A stretch of 64,000 bases of DNA from an uncultured Erythrobacter sp. (GTDB taxonomy: Bacteria; Pseudomonadota; Alphaproteobacteria; Sphingomonadales; Sphingomonadaceae): positions 1,798,001 to 1,862,000 of the forward strand of contig CANNCZ010000001.1 of the NCBI GenBank assembly GCA_947503275.1, given 5' to 3'. Below, piece after piece: positions 18,166-26,897 of this stretch. The translations under genes were made by a program, and so were the position numbers. Each line of letters starts with the position of its first letter. Positions within the stretch are counted from its first letter, which is position 1. The notes beneath the pieces are model-generated. The model was not told the origin of the DNA. It saw only the letters and a program-made list of their open reading frames with translations, and did not search any database.

Positions 18166-18810
18166 ATGAAGATTGCACGCAACAGCAAACTGATGGGCGC
18201 CGCCCTTCTCTCGCTCGGCCTTGGCCTTGCAGGGTGCGGAGGTATGCCCACCAACACATCGCTTTACAGCACCAAACAACCGGTGGTTGAGCGCACGAAC
18301 TTCACGCTGGACGTGGACACCAACCGCTCGGGCCTTTCGGTCTCCGAACAACAGCGTCTCAATGGCTGGTTCGAAACCATGGACCTTCGCTATGGTGACC
18401 GTGTCACAATTGAAGATCCAGCGAGCAATCCAGCTGTTGCCAGTGCGGTGAACGATTTAGCCGCACGTTACGGTCTGATCGTCAGCGAAGTTGCTCCGAC
18501 TACCGAAGGCGCTCTTACTCCGGGTCAGGCACGGGTGGTTATCACTCGCTCGACCGCTTCGGTCCCCGGATGCCCTGATTGGTCGGCACAGTCTGACGTG
18601 AATTACAGCAATGGTACCAGCCCCGGCTACGGCTGCGCGGTAAACAGCAACCTTGCTGCCATGGTCGCTAACCCAGAGGACCTTTTGCAAGGTCAAACTG
18701 GCACCGGCGAAAATGTCGTGGCGACCGGCAACCGCGCCATCGAAACCTATCGTGAAGCCGCGCCAACCGGCGCTGGTGGCCTACAAAACGCTACTGCTGG
18801 AGGAAACTGA
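18166..18810 (+). CDS. cpaD: Pilus assembly lipoprotein CpaD
   Basis: CpaD is an outer-membrane lipoprotein that helps place the CpaC secretin. The 214-residue protein has a lipoprotein signal with lipobox LAGC (Cys about 25). The CpaD domain contains FTLDVDTNRSGLSVSEQQRLNGWFETMDLRYGDRV and, near the end, CPDWSAQSDVNYSNGTSPGYGCAVNSNLAAMVANPEDLLQG in pieces. This is the characteristic CPDW...GCAxNxNLAAMVxNPxDL pattern of the family. It lies 23 bases after cpaC. Confidence 0.93.
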   Translation: MKIARNSKLMGAALLSLGLGLAGCGGMPTNTSLYSTKQPVVERTNFTLDVDTNRSGLSVSEQQRLNGWFETMDLRYGDRVTIEDPASNPAVASAVNDLAARYGLIVSEVAPTTEGALTPGQARVVITRSTASVPGCPDWSAQSDVNYSNGTSPGYGCAVNSNLAAMVANPEDLLQGQTGTGENVVATGNRAIETYREAAPTGAGGLQNATAGGN

Positions 18811-18813
18811 TCC

Positions 18814-20094
18814 ATGAACGCTCCCTGGAAATCCGGTCTCCCCGGCAACCGCGATCCGTTCGCTGCTTATATCTGCGACGATGCCGCATTGGACGTTCTA
18901 CGTCCGGTGGTCATCGAAATGGGCTGGCAGCCGGAAAAGTGCAACAAAGGCGGTCTGCGCAATGCAGTCCAGTCACTCTCTGTCAGCGCCAGCCCAGCTA
19001 TCCTGCTGGTTGACCTTTCGGAAAGCGGTGACCCGCTCAACGACATCAACGCTCTGGCTGAGGTTTGCGAACCCGGAACAGTCGTGATCGCGATTGGTCA
19101 GGTCAATGATGTCCGCCTTTACCGCGACCTTTTGGCCAGCGGCATTCACGATTATCTGCTTAAGCCATTGAATGCACAAGCCGTGCACGATGCGCTAAAC
19201 GGTGCGCTTGCCATCTTCACTGCGCCAAAGGCTGGCGACGGCGAAGCAGTGAAGCGTCACATCTCGACCGCAGTGGTCGGAACACGCGGCGGCGTGGGTG
19301 CATCGACACTCGCAACTTCGCTCGCTTGGTTGTTCAGCGAACATCACGGCAGCCCAACGGCGCTGCTTGATCTCGACGTGCATTTCGGCACAGGCGCTCT
19401 CGCGCTTGATCTGGAACCGGGTCGCGGTCTGACGGATGCGATCGACAATCCCAGCCGGATTGACGGCCTGTTCATCGAACGCGCCATGATCCGTGCAAAC
19501 GATAACCTGTCGATCCTGTCGGCAGAGGCTCCGATCAGCCAACCGCTGATGACCGATGGTGCCGCTTTCGTTCAGCTTGAGGAAGAATTCCGTCAAGCTT
19601 TCGAGATGACCGTCATCGATCTGCCGCGCAACATGCTGATTAACTTCCCGCATTTGCTGGCTGATGTGAACTTGGTTCTGTTGACATGCGAACTGACGCT
19701 GGCTTCAGCCCGTGACACGATCCGCATTCTGTCATGGCTCAAGACCAACGCTGCGCATGCGCATCCGATGATCGTTGCCAACAAAGCTCAGCCGAGCCTG
19801 GCAGAGATCAGCAAAGCCGATTTTGAAGCCTCAATTGAGCGCAAGATCGACTTTATGGTCCCATACGACGTCAAAGCGGCGTCGAACGCGGCGAAGCTGG
19901 GTCAGGTCTTCATCGAGGCTAACAAATCTTCGAAAGCCACCATCGCTATCAAGCAAATCGCTGAACGCGTGATGGGTGCGAGCGAAGAAGATCTCGCCGC
20001 TGTGACCGAAGAGAAGAAATCGCTGCTTGGCGGGTTCGATCTCAAAGGTCTGCTGGCGAAGAAGAACAAGACCGAACCCGAACCCGCTGAATAA
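18814..20094 (+). CDS. cpaE: Pilus assembly/localisation ATPase-like protein CpaE/TadZ
   Basis: CpaE is a MinD/ParA-like protein that places the Tad machine at its cellular site. The 426-residue protein has a receiver-like N-terminal domain (about 20-130, VVIAIGQVNDVRLYRDLLASGIHDYLLKPL). A deviant Walker A, VVGTRGGVGAST, follows at about 154-165, then ALLDLDVHFGTGALALDLEPGRG. The Walker A keeps the GGVGAST body but has Arg at the signature-lysine position, as many CpaE/TadZ proteins do, so ATP may be bound but hydrolysed poorly. It starts 3 bases after cpaD. Confidence 0.94.
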   Translation: MNAPWKSGLPGNRDPFAAYICDDAALDVLRPVVIEMGWQPEKCNKGGLRNAVQSLSVSASPAILLVDLSESGDPLNDINALAEVCEPGTVVIAIGQVNDVRLYRDLLASGIHDYLLKPLNAQAVHDALNGALAIFTAPKAGDGEAVKRHISTAVVGTRGGVGASTLATSLAWLFSEHHGSPTALLDLDVHFGTGALALDLEPGRGLTDAIDNPSRIDGLFIERAMIRANDNLSILSAEAPISQPLMTDGAAFVQLEEEFRQAFEMTVIDLPRNMLINFPHLLADVNLVLLTCELTLASARDTIRILSWLKTNAAHAHPMIVANKAQPSLAEISKADFEASIERKIDFMVPYDVKAASNAAKLGQVFIEANKSSKATIAIKQIAERVMGASEEDLAAVTEEKKSLLGGFDLKGLLAKKNKTEPEPAE

Positions 20095-20121
20095 GTGGCT
20101 GTCCCGGCGGTCCGGAAGGAT

Positions 20122-20146
20122 GGGCGCGCGTATCATGTGTGCGCCC
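20122..20146 (+). repeat. Hairpin in the cpaE-tadB gap
   Basis: An inverted repeat GGGCGCGCG / TGTGCGCCC (stem of nine pairs with two G-U) lies in the 158-base gap. No T-run follows, so it is not a standard terminator. It could act as an mRNA-processing or partial attenuation element between cpaE and tadB. Confidence 0.4.
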
Positions 20147-20252
20147 TCCACCACCCGGCACCAGGACTAAAAGGCAAAGGCTTAACGCATCCGGGTTAAA
20201 CCGGGCGCGTAACGAATACGAACCGTAGGAACTGGCGAGGCACGAGGCCGAT

Positions 20253-21224
20253 ATGGACTTTACTGAAACACTGATTGTCACGGTCGTGATCTTCGCTGTG
20301 CTGGTCTCAGGTTACATCCTGATAGCGGGTACGGGCGCTGTAAAATCTCAAAAACGGCGACTGGATTCGCTGCGCTATCGCCATTCCGAAAGCACAGACG
20401 CCAAAGTTGAATCGCAATTCAAAAAAGCGATTGCCGCACGCAAACCCAAAATGCACCGCGTCGCCGGTTCTGGCTCACGGCTCGAAGCTCTCGAAGTGCG
20501 GCTGGACCGCACCGGCAAGGGCTGGACCGTGTCGCAATATGTCTACGCATCGCTCGGCATTCTGCTGGTGGTTGCCGTTCTCATGTTCCTCCAATCGGGC
20601 GCAATCTTGTTGTCATTGGGAGTGGGCGCAGCGGTTGGCCTTGGTCTACCGCACCTCGTCGTCGGCTTTTTCATTGGGAAACGCACCAACGGCTTTAACT
20701 CCAAGTTTCCCGATGCGATTGAACTGCTCGTCCGGGGCCTGCGCTCTGGTCTGCCTGTAACCGAAACGCTCGGCGTGGTTGCGCAAGAAGTCGACGGCCC
20801 TGTCGGCATCGAGTTCAAAGGCATCGTGGAGCGCATTAAGATCGGTAAGACTATGGAGGATTCCCTCCAGGAAACCGCTGACCGCCTTGGCATTCCTGAG
20901 TTCAACTTCTTCTGCATCACTTTGGCCATTCAACGCGAGACCGGTGGTAACCTTGCCGAAACGCTGTCGAACCTTGCCGACGTGCTGCGCAAACGTTCGC
21001 AGATGAAGCTCAAGATCAAAGCGATGAGCTCTGAATCGAAAGCCTCTGCGTACATCGTTGGCTCGCTGCCATTCATCGTCTTTGCTCTGATCTACTGGAT
21101 CAATCCAACGTATATCGGTGGCTTTTTCTACGAAGATCGCTTGATCGTTGCCGGGCTTGGCGGCCTTGGCTGGATGAGCATCGGCGTATTCATCATGGCC
21201 AAAATGGTCAGCTTCGAAATCTGA
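20253..21224 (+). CDS. tadB: Type II secretion F-family protein TadB
   Basis: TadB is one of two GspF-type inner-membrane platform proteins of the Tad pilus; it couples the motor ATPase to pilin extraction. The 323-residue protein has an N-terminal helix, two further helices around 105-150 and the T2SSF domain. That domain holds FPDAIELLVRGLRSGLPVTETLGVVAQEV and RETGGNLAETLSNLADVLRKR, with C-terminal helices after it. It lies 158 bases after cpaE, exactly where cpaF is usually found; no ATPase gene is present there. Confidence 0.93.
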   Translation: MDFTETLIVTVVIFAVLVSGYILIAGTGAVKSQKRRLDSLRYRHSESTDAKVESQFKKAIAARKPKMHRVAGSGSRLEALEVRLDRTGKGWTVSQYVYASLGILLVVAVLMFLQSGAILLSLGVGAAVGLGLPHLVVGFFIGKRTNGFNSKFPDAIELLVRGLRSGLPVTETLGVVAQEVDGPVGIEFKGIVERIKIGKTMEDSLQETADRLGIPEFNFFCITLAIQRETGGNLAETLSNLADVLRKRSQMKLKIKAMSSESKASAYIVGSLPFIVFALIYWINPTYIGGFFYEDRLIVAGLGGLGWMSIGVFIMAKMVSFEI

Positions 21225-21242
21225 TCCGGGGACACACGAACC

Positions 21243-22244
21243 ATGCTTCAACAAACTCCCGGACCCACGCTCCTTGGCTTTGACGTTGTTCTCGTCGGGA
21301 CGATCCTTGCAGGGCTCACCGCCTTTGCCGTGATCATGGCAATCTATGCCGCGATCACGATCAAGGACCCGATGGCAAAGCGCGTTAAATCGCTCAATGA
21401 GCGTCGTGACGAGCTGAAAGCCGGCATCGTCACAGGCGGCACTAAGAAACGCGCGAGCCTTGTCCGCAAATCCGACACCACCGATCGGGTGAAGGATTCG
21501 CTGGGCAAGTTGAACGTCCTTGAGCAAAGCCAGATCCAAGCGGTCCAGCAACGGCTCGCCCATGCTGGCTATCGCAACAAGGAACTCGCGGTTATCATCA
21601 TTGGCCTGCGCGCCGTGTTGCCCGTCATCTTTGGCATCGTCGGCTTCTTTGTATTCTACTACTTCAACTACTTCGAATTCGAAGGCCCGATGTACAAGCT
21701 CGGCTCGCTCGCGATTGTGGTGTTCCTTGGCTATAAAGGCCCAGAGATCTACCTCTCGAACAAGGCGGCCAAGCGCACCAAAGAAGTCCAGAAAGGCCTT
21801 CCTGACGCACTCGACCTCTTGGTCATCTGTGCCGAAGCTGGCTTGACCGTCGATGCCGCGTTTAACCGCGTGGCTAAAGAACTGGGCCGCGCTTACCCCG
21901 AATTGGGCGATGAGTTTGCGCTAACCGCGATTGAGCTTTCGTTCCTGAACGAGCGTAAGATGGCGTTCGACAACCTCGCCTATCGCGTCGATCTCGAAGC
22001 GGTCAAAGGCGTGGTCACCACCATGGTGCAAACAGAACGCTACGGTACACCGCTTGCTTCGGCACTGCGCGTGTTGTCAGCTGAATTCCGCAATGAACGG
22101 ATGATGCGCGCTGAAGAGAAGGCTGCGCGTCTCCCAGCGATTATGACCATTCCGCTGATCCTGTTCATTCTGCCGGTCTTGTTCATCGTTATCCTTGGCC
22201 CTGCGGCCTGCGATATCTCCGATGCGCTGATCAACAAGGACTAA
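21243..22244 (+). CDS. tadC: Type II secretion F-family protein TadC
   Basis: TadC is the second GspF-type platform protein and is thought to pair with TadB. The 333-residue protein has an N-terminal helix and a paired helix region (LPVIFGIVGFFVFYYFNYF). The T2SSF domain contains LPDALDLLVICAEAGLTVDAAFNRVAKELG and YGTPLASALRVLSAEFRNERMMRAEEKAARLP, with a final helix LFILPVLFIVILGP. It lies 18 bases after tadB and ends the locus at a strong terminator. No tadD, tadE, tadF or tadG gene follows. Confidence 0.93.
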   Translation: MLQQTPGPTLLGFDVVLVGTILAGLTAFAVIMAIYAAITIKDPMAKRVKSLNERRDELKAGIVTGGTKKRASLVRKSDTTDRVKDSLGKLNVLEQSQIQAVQQRLAHAGYRNKELAVIIIGLRAVLPVIFGIVGFFVFYYFNYFEFEGPMYKLGSLAIVVFLGYKGPEIYLSNKAAKRTKEVQKGLPDALDLLVICAEAGLTVDAAFNRVAKELGRAYPELGDEFALTAIELSFLNERKMAFDNLAYRVDLEAVKGVVTTMVQTERYGTPLASALRVLSAEFRNERMMRAEEKAARLPAIMTIPLILFILPVLFIVILGPAACDISDALINKD

Positions 22245-22280
22245 CGTCCGGACACGCAGTAGGAACGCGATCATGTAAAG

Positions 22281-22315
22281 GCGGGGTTGAACCAGTTCGG
22301 TTCAGCCCCGCTTTT
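22281..22315 (+). terminator. Terminator of the Tad locus
   Basis: A 13-bp stem GCGGGGTTGAACC / GGTTCAGCCCCGC with an AGTTC loop and a TTTT tail follows tadC by 37 bases. Confidence 0.92.
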
Positions 22316-22344
22316 GCGTTTGGATCACCAATTGGGCAGTCCTG

Positions 22345-22836
22345 CTACTTCGCCAACTCGCCCGCACGGGTCCGCATCCGCTCCAGCATGGCGCGCAAAG
22401 CGGCCTCTTCTTCCGGCGCAAAGCCATCGAACAGCTCGCGCTCTGTTGCCTTGGCAAGCGGCATGACTTCACGGTGGATCGCCTGACCTTCGGTAGTCAG
22501 GGTCAGCAGGTGCGAGCGGCCATCGCTCTCATTCAGAGATCGGCCCACCAGCCCGCGTTCTTCGAGCACTTTACACGCCCGATTGACCGCGACCTTGTCC
22601 ATCAATGTGACTTCGGTCAGGTCCCGCTGTGTCAGACCGCCGCCGCTTTCCGCGCCCGCATCTCCCAGCACCGCCATTACGCGCCATTCGGTGATCTTCA
22701 GCCCAAAGCGCTTGCGATACCGCTCTGCAATCAACCCGCTGACCGCATTGGATGCAATCGAGAGTTGATAAGGCAGGAAGCCGGATAGCTGGTATTCGGC
22801 CTCATGATCGGCGCGGGTGGTCGTGGCATTGCTCAT
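22345..22836 (-). CDS. MarR-family transcriptional regulator
   Basis: The 163-residue protein has the MarR winged-helix pattern: LKITEWRVMAVLGDAG, then LTQRDLTEVTLMDKVAVNRACKVLEERGLVGR as the recognition helix region, and a wing SDGRSHLLTLTTEGQ. The dimerisation helices lie at both ends. It follows the enoyl-CoA hydratase gene by 43 bases on the same strand and may control it. MarR proteins usually repress their own operon in response to phenolic or CoA-type ligands; that is family knowledge, not seen here. Confidence 0.92.
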   Translation of the reverse strand: MSNATTTRADHEAEYQLSGFLPYQLSIASNAVSGLIAERYRKRFGLKITEWRVMAVLGDAGAESGGGLTQRDLTEVTLMDKVAVNRACKVLEERGLVGRSLNESDGRSHLLTLTTEGQAIHREVMPLAKATERELFDGFAPEEEAALRAMLERMRTRAGELAK

Positions 22837-22879
22837 GCCGTTTGGTTACCCATGAAACCAGTTGATTGGCAAGTGCGCC

Positions 22880-23749
22880 TTACTCGTAATCGCGCTGATC
22901 CCACCATGGGTAGAAGTCGGGCATGTCTTCGCTGACTTTGCCAGGGTAGACCGGCTTGCGTTTCTCCAGGAAGCTCGCGATGCCCTCTTGCGCGTCGGTG
23001 CCGCGCGACAGGCGGTAGATTGCGCGGCTGTCGATTTTGTGCGCCTCCATCGGGTGATCCGTGCTCATCAACCGCCACATCATCGCCCGCGTCATCGCGA
23101 CCGATACAGCAGAGGTGTTATCCGCAATCTCACGCGCAATGTCGCGTGCGGCCAGCATCAGGTCATCGGGCGCATGAACCGACCGGACGAGCCCGCCCGC
23201 TTTCGCTTCTTCCGCATCGAAGACCCTGCCGGAATAACACCATTCGAGCGCCTGGCTGATCCCGACAATCCGGGGCAGGAACCAGCTCGACGCCGCTTCT
23301 GGCACGATGCCGCGACGGGCAAAGACAAATCCATAGCGGGCATGGCTTGCGGCAAGTCGGATATCCATCGCCAACTGCATCGTAGCGCCCACGCCAACCG
23401 CGACGCCGTTGCATGCGCTGATCAGCGGCTTCTTGCTTTCAAACAGCCGCAGCGTCAGCAACCCGCCCCCATCGCGCACGCGTTCATCAGACAGGCTCTC
23501 AACCTCTGCACCATCGGAGAATATCTGCCCGCCTGCTTCTGGTGTCAGGTCCGCACCAGCGCAAAACGCCCGCTCGCCTGCCCCTGTAAAGATGACCGCG
23601 CGCACTGCGTCATCGGCGTCAATATCATCCATCGCGGCCATGATCTCTGCGCCCATTGTGCGGGTGTAGGCGTTCATCTTGTCAGGGCGATTGAGGGTGA
23701 TGATAGCGATGCCATCGCCCTTATCGACGGTGATTTGCGTGTGGCTCAT
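22880..23749 (-). CDS. Enoyl-CoA hydratase/isomerase family protein
   Basis: The 289-residue crotonase-fold protein has the oxyanion-hole segments FTGAGERAFCAGADL and ISACNGVAVGVGATMQLAMDIRLA. The ARYGFVFARRGIVPEAASSWFLPRIVG segment follows, with a glutamate at the usual catalytic position (VPEA). It hydrates or isomerises enoyl-CoA esters in fatty-acid or side-chain degradation; the exact acyl chain cannot be told. It is likely in one transcript with the MarR gene downstream. Confidence 0.92.
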   Translation of the reverse strand: MSHTQITVDKGDGIAIITLNRPDKMNAYTRTMGAEIMAAMDDIDADDAVRAVIFTGAGERAFCAGADLTPEAGGQIFSDGAEVESLSDERVRDGGGLLTLRLFESKKPLISACNGVAVGVGATMQLAMDIRLAASHARYGFVFARRGIVPEAASSWFLPRIVGISQALEWCYSGRVFDAEEAKAGGLVRSVHAPDDLMLAARDIAREIADNTSAVSVAMTRAMMWRLMSTDHPMEAHKIDSRAIYRLSRGTDAQEGIASFLEKRKPVYPGKVSEDMPDFYPWWDQRDYE

Positions 23750-23835
23750 GGGGTTTCTCTCCGCTTAAACTTCAACCGCTTAACTGAGTGTTTTTGACAA
23801 CATCTGCAAGCTAGCAAATTCGCCGCACGGACAAA

Positions 23836-23857
23836 ATGCGGCAAGCCTCTGCCGCAT
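23836..23857. repeat. Perfect 8-bp inverted repeat in a divergent promoter region
   Basis: ATGCGGCA and TGCCGCAT flank a 6-base loop in the 198-base region between the divergent enoyl-CoA hydratase and glycosyltransferase-like genes. There is no T tract, so an operator or a leader hairpin is more likely than a terminator. Confidence 0.45.
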
Positions 23858-23947
23858 GATCCGGCAATCGATCACCACTCTTCCGCCTGCCCCTCCCTCG
23901 CCTGCGCGCATCGGCGCAAATGGCACGCGGCTTGCTGTGCCAAGACC

Positions 23948-25195
23948 ATGCGCATCCTATTTTATCTGCCGGTCATCACCCCATGGTGGTTTTCCAACAT
24001 TGTGGTCGGCACTATCCGCACTCTCGCCGCCGAACACGAAGTGCACATCATGGTCCCCCCGCTGTGGCAAGGCACTGGGATCAGCCGCAATGAAGCGCCC
24101 CATATCGAGGCGCTGCCGCATGTGCATTGGCACTTGCTCAACGGACCTGGTCACCCGCAATTGCGCATCGATGCGAGCGGTGAGGATGACCTCATCAAGT
24201 TCGTTGAGACAATCGCGCCTGACCTCACCCTATGCCGAAGCGCCGATATGAAGACGCCTGCGCGGTTTCCCGGAACCGTGCGATATATGATGGAAGGGGG
24301 CGCACCGCCCTTTCAATTGGGCAATCAGGAAATGGCGCTGAAAACCCAATTGTTCGATCATGGCTTTATCCCTGCGATGGACCCTGATGTCGCGGAAGCA
24401 TTGGACCGGGCAGCACAGGAGTTGTGGGACGACATGCGCGCGCGCCTCACCATCCATCCGCGTGATGAATTTCTACGTGATGCGCGCCTTGATCGCGGAA
24501 GAGCCGGGGGCCAACGCGATATCAGTCAGCGCATTATTGGAATGCCGCTTGAATACGAGCATCCCGAAAACTTCTTTGGTCAACATCACTCCTTTGCCAG
24601 CAATGCCGACATGATCCATACGGTCGCTCGTGACTTGCCCGATCACTCAACTTTGCTGGTCACTCATCATCCTCTGACCGAGCGGCACGGCGATGTGAGC
24701 GAAGTGAATGCCGCGATCATGCAACATGGCGGGCGTGTCAAATTGCTATCCCGTTCCAATCGCGACACCCTGCACGGCATCGCCGCGCGTGATGCGACAT
24801 TGTCGATGGCAAAACACTGCGATGCGATGGTCGTGGGCAATTCCAAAAGCTGGTCGATTTGCGCGGCTTTGGGCACACCGGTGGTGCGCCTGTCATCCGC
24901 TCCAACGGCGGATTGGGCGAACGTTTATGACAATGTGCCGGAGCTGATGCGTGACCTTGATGGTGGCTGCGCGAAAGTGGCTGATCGCGCCTTTGCAAAA
25001 AGGTGGTTTGGCTATCACATCCTGAATGCGGTTTTCGATCCCATCGCCCTTGATCTGCGCGCGCACGATGTGATCGCGCGAGTTTCCAATCCGGTTGATC
25101 CATCGCGCTGGGCAGAGGCCATGGCGCGGTATCGGGCGCTCAATCCTCCCATCGCCCCCTCCAATCACCCCGCTCAGGAGCCGACCTATGCATAA
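23948..25195 (+). CDS. Putative glycosyltransferase (surface polysaccharide type)
   Basis: The 415-residue protein is soluble and begins MRILFYLPVITPWWFSN, a GT-B-like first strand. The C-terminal half has HSTLLVTHHPLTERHGD, then KHCDAMVVGNSKSWSICAALGTPVVRLSSAP. This resembles the nucleotide-binding half of capsule or polysialic-type transferases, where a serine in GNSxS holds the phosphate. No exact family is recognised. The assignment rests on this motif and on the overlapping CMP-sugar synthetase gene downstream. No Shine-Dalgarno is visible before ATG 23948. Confidence 0.6.
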   Translation: MRILFYLPVITPWWFSNIVVGTIRTLAAEHEVHIMVPPLWQGTGISRNEAPHIEALPHVHWHLLNGPGHPQLRIDASGEDDLIKFVETIAPDLTLCRSADMKTPARFPGTVRYMMEGGAPPFQLGNQEMALKTQLFDHGFIPAMDPDVAEALDRAAQELWDDMRARLTIHPRDEFLRDARLDRGRAGGQRDISQRIIGMPLEYEHPENFFGQHHSFASNADMIHTVARDLPDHSTLLVTHHPLTERHGDVSEVNAAIMQHGGRVKLLSRSNRDTLHGIAARDATLSMAKHCDAMVVGNSKSWSICAALGTPVVRLSSAPTADWANVYDNVPELMRDLDGGCAKVADRAFAKRWFGYHILNAVFDPIALDLRAHDVIARVSNPVDPSRWAEAMARYRALNPPIAPSNHPAQEPTYA

Positions 25196-25919
25196 CACCC
25201 TCCCCGATGATCTGGCCGTTATTGTCCCTGCCCGTCGCGGCTCTTCGCGCATCCGGGAGAAGTGCCTGCTGCCCTTTGGCGATCAACCCAGCTTGATCCA
25301 TTGGAAGCTGTCGCAATTGGTGAAGGTGATCGATCCTGCGCGGATTTATCTGTCTAGCGAGGACGACGAATTTCTCGCCATTGCCGACCAATTTGGCGCA
25401 TCACACCACAAACGCGGCGCGCGGATATCCGTTGGGCATGAGGCCCCATTTCGCGACGTGATCACCGGGATTGTGCGCGATATCGACCATGCGCATATCG
25501 CTTGGGCCACGGTGGTCTGCCCGTTGATGACGCCGCGAGAATACGCATCAGCCTTTGCCGAATATCAAAGCCAAGTGGTTGAAGGGAATAAGGATTCGCT
25601 ACTGGGAGTGAACCGAGTGCAGGACTATTTCTGGTCGGCCACCGGCGCGCTCAATTACACCGCCGACCGCAACCACACCGTATCCCAAGACCTGCCCGAA
25701 TGGTTCAAGGTCACCAACAGCCTCTACATGGCACCGCGCGATGCAATCATGGCGCGTGAGTATTTCCTTGGAGCGAAACCCGTGCTGTTTGATCTGGCGC
25801 GGTTAGCAGGCGTCGATATCGACTACATCGAAGACTACCGCATCGCCCACGCGCTCTATGCCGTTTACGCCGAAGACGGTTTGGGCGAGTTGGAAACGCC
25901 GTTGGAGAGCGCGGCTTAG
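25188..25919 (+). CDS. Acylneuraminate cytidylyltransferase-like protein
   Basis: The 243-residue protein fits the CTP-transferase-3 family (NeuA/KdsB/PseF). It has VIVPARRGSSRIREKCLLPFGD at the nucleotide site, RIYLSSEDDEFLAIADQFGA in the first domain and WATVVCPLMTPREYASAFAEY. The C-terminal part contains VTNSLYMAPRDAIMAREYF and IEDYRIAHALYAVYAED. It should load CMP onto a nonulosonic or keto-deoxy sugar; the sugar is unknown. The start at 25188 overlaps the upstream stop by 8 bases and has AGGAG 8 bases before it, so the pair is coupled. Confidence 0.78.
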   Translation: MHNTLPDDLAVIVPARRGSSRIREKCLLPFGDQPSLIHWKLSQLVKVIDPARIYLSSEDDEFLAIADQFGASHHKRGARISVGHEAPFRDVITGIVRDIDHAHIAWATVVCPLMTPREYASAFAEYQSQVVEGNKDSLLGVNRVQDYFWSATGALNYTADRNHTVSQDLPEWFKVTNSLYMAPRDAIMAREYFLGAKPVLFDLARLAGVDIDYIEDYRIAHALYAVYAEDGLGELETPLESAA

Positions 25920-25925
25920 CCCCGC

Positions 25926-26807
25926 TTAACTGCCAATCTGATAGATGATCGAGGAAGCGTAATAGGATCGAAATGGCTGTCCATTGGCGTCCAATGCCGG
26001 CGCAAATTCGGCCCGCTCCATTTCGCGGCAAGCCGGCGATTCGAGCGGATTGTCAGTCGCCGCATCGGTTTTGCACTGCTCGACCTTGCCCGCTGCATCC
26101 ACAATCACCCGCAACCGAATAATCGCCTGCTGCCCCCTATTGAGCGCCCCCGAGGGATAGCTGCGTTGAAGTCTGGTGACGACGCTTTGTTGATTGAGCC
26201 ACTGCGGCGCGCGCGTGGCGGTCAGGTGTTGATCCACATCCAGCCCCCAATCGCGGACCATATCCTGTGTGCAGGTGTTGAGCACTGCAAACGCCTCAGC
26301 CAGCGACCCTGTATCAAAGCGCACCAATTTTGAACCCTGACGCAGCATGACATATTGGCTTTGCGCGGCGAATTCTGTGTCGAGTTGCGCGATGGCGCGT
26401 GTCTCGTCATCCTCGTCAGCGCCATCGGTGCCGCTTTCCAAATTGACGTTGGAATAAATCACCGCATTGCCAAACCCATCAACTTCGCCGGTAAATGGCT
26501 CAGTGCGCATCACATCTTGCCCATCGTAAAACGAAAGCGAGGTGCGCGCGCGGCTCCGAAAACGACTCAGCGCCGGCCCTGCCACGGTTAGGCCAGCAAA
26601 TGCGCTGGGGTAATATTGTTCGAAGAAGAGAAAGTGTTGATCCTCGCCCTCACCAAACATGCGGGCAAGACGGCATTTGGTCGGAGCGAAATCGACATTC
26701 CATTGTGAACTAGGCGACAAAACAACCGGTCCACGATCAGCGCGAGCATCGGAAGTAAAACCAAGAAGAGTGGCGCAAACCACTGCCCCCATCATCGCAA
26801 ACCGCAT
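25926..26807 (-). CDS. Periplasmic protein with TonB C-terminal-like domain
   Basis: The 293-residue protein starts with a signal peptide (MRFAMMGAVVCATLLGFTSDARA). The central part is unassigned. The last 90 residues read as an energy-transducer TonB C-terminal domain: RLQRSYPSGALNRGQQAIIRLRVIVDAAGKVEQC, ending in YYASSIIYQIGS. It lacks the N-terminal membrane anchor and Pro-rich linker of true TonB, so it probably does not energise receptors. The ATG at 26807 is preferred because the signal peptide begins there; the frame extends 19 codons further. It is convergent with the synthetase gene, with only 6 bases between stops. Confidence 0.72.
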   Translation of the reverse strand: MRFAMMGAVVCATLLGFTSDARADRGPVVLSPSSQWNVDFAPTKCRLARMFGEGEDQHFLFFEQYYPSAFAGLTVAGPALSRFRSRARTSLSFYDGQDVMRTEPFTGEVDGFGNAVIYSNVNLESGTDGADEDDETRAIAQLDTEFAAQSQYVMLRQGSKLVRFDTGSLAEAFAVLNTCTQDMVRDWGLDVDQHLTATRAPQWLNQQSVVTRLQRSYPSGALNRGQQAIIRLRVIVDAAGKVEQCKTDAATDNPLESPACREMERAEFAPALDANGQPFRSYYASSIIYQIGS

Positions 26808-26897
26808 GAGTCGACCCCTGTCGTACTGAAAAACCCGGCGGCAAACTGCCACCGGGTCTTCCATTGTTCAAGTTAGATTGCGCAGAACGCGGTAGGG

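Noticed and set aside
20646..21563. A minus-strand open frame of 305 codons across tadB and tadC.
   Set aside because: It is antisense to two well-supported genes and has no recognisable domain.
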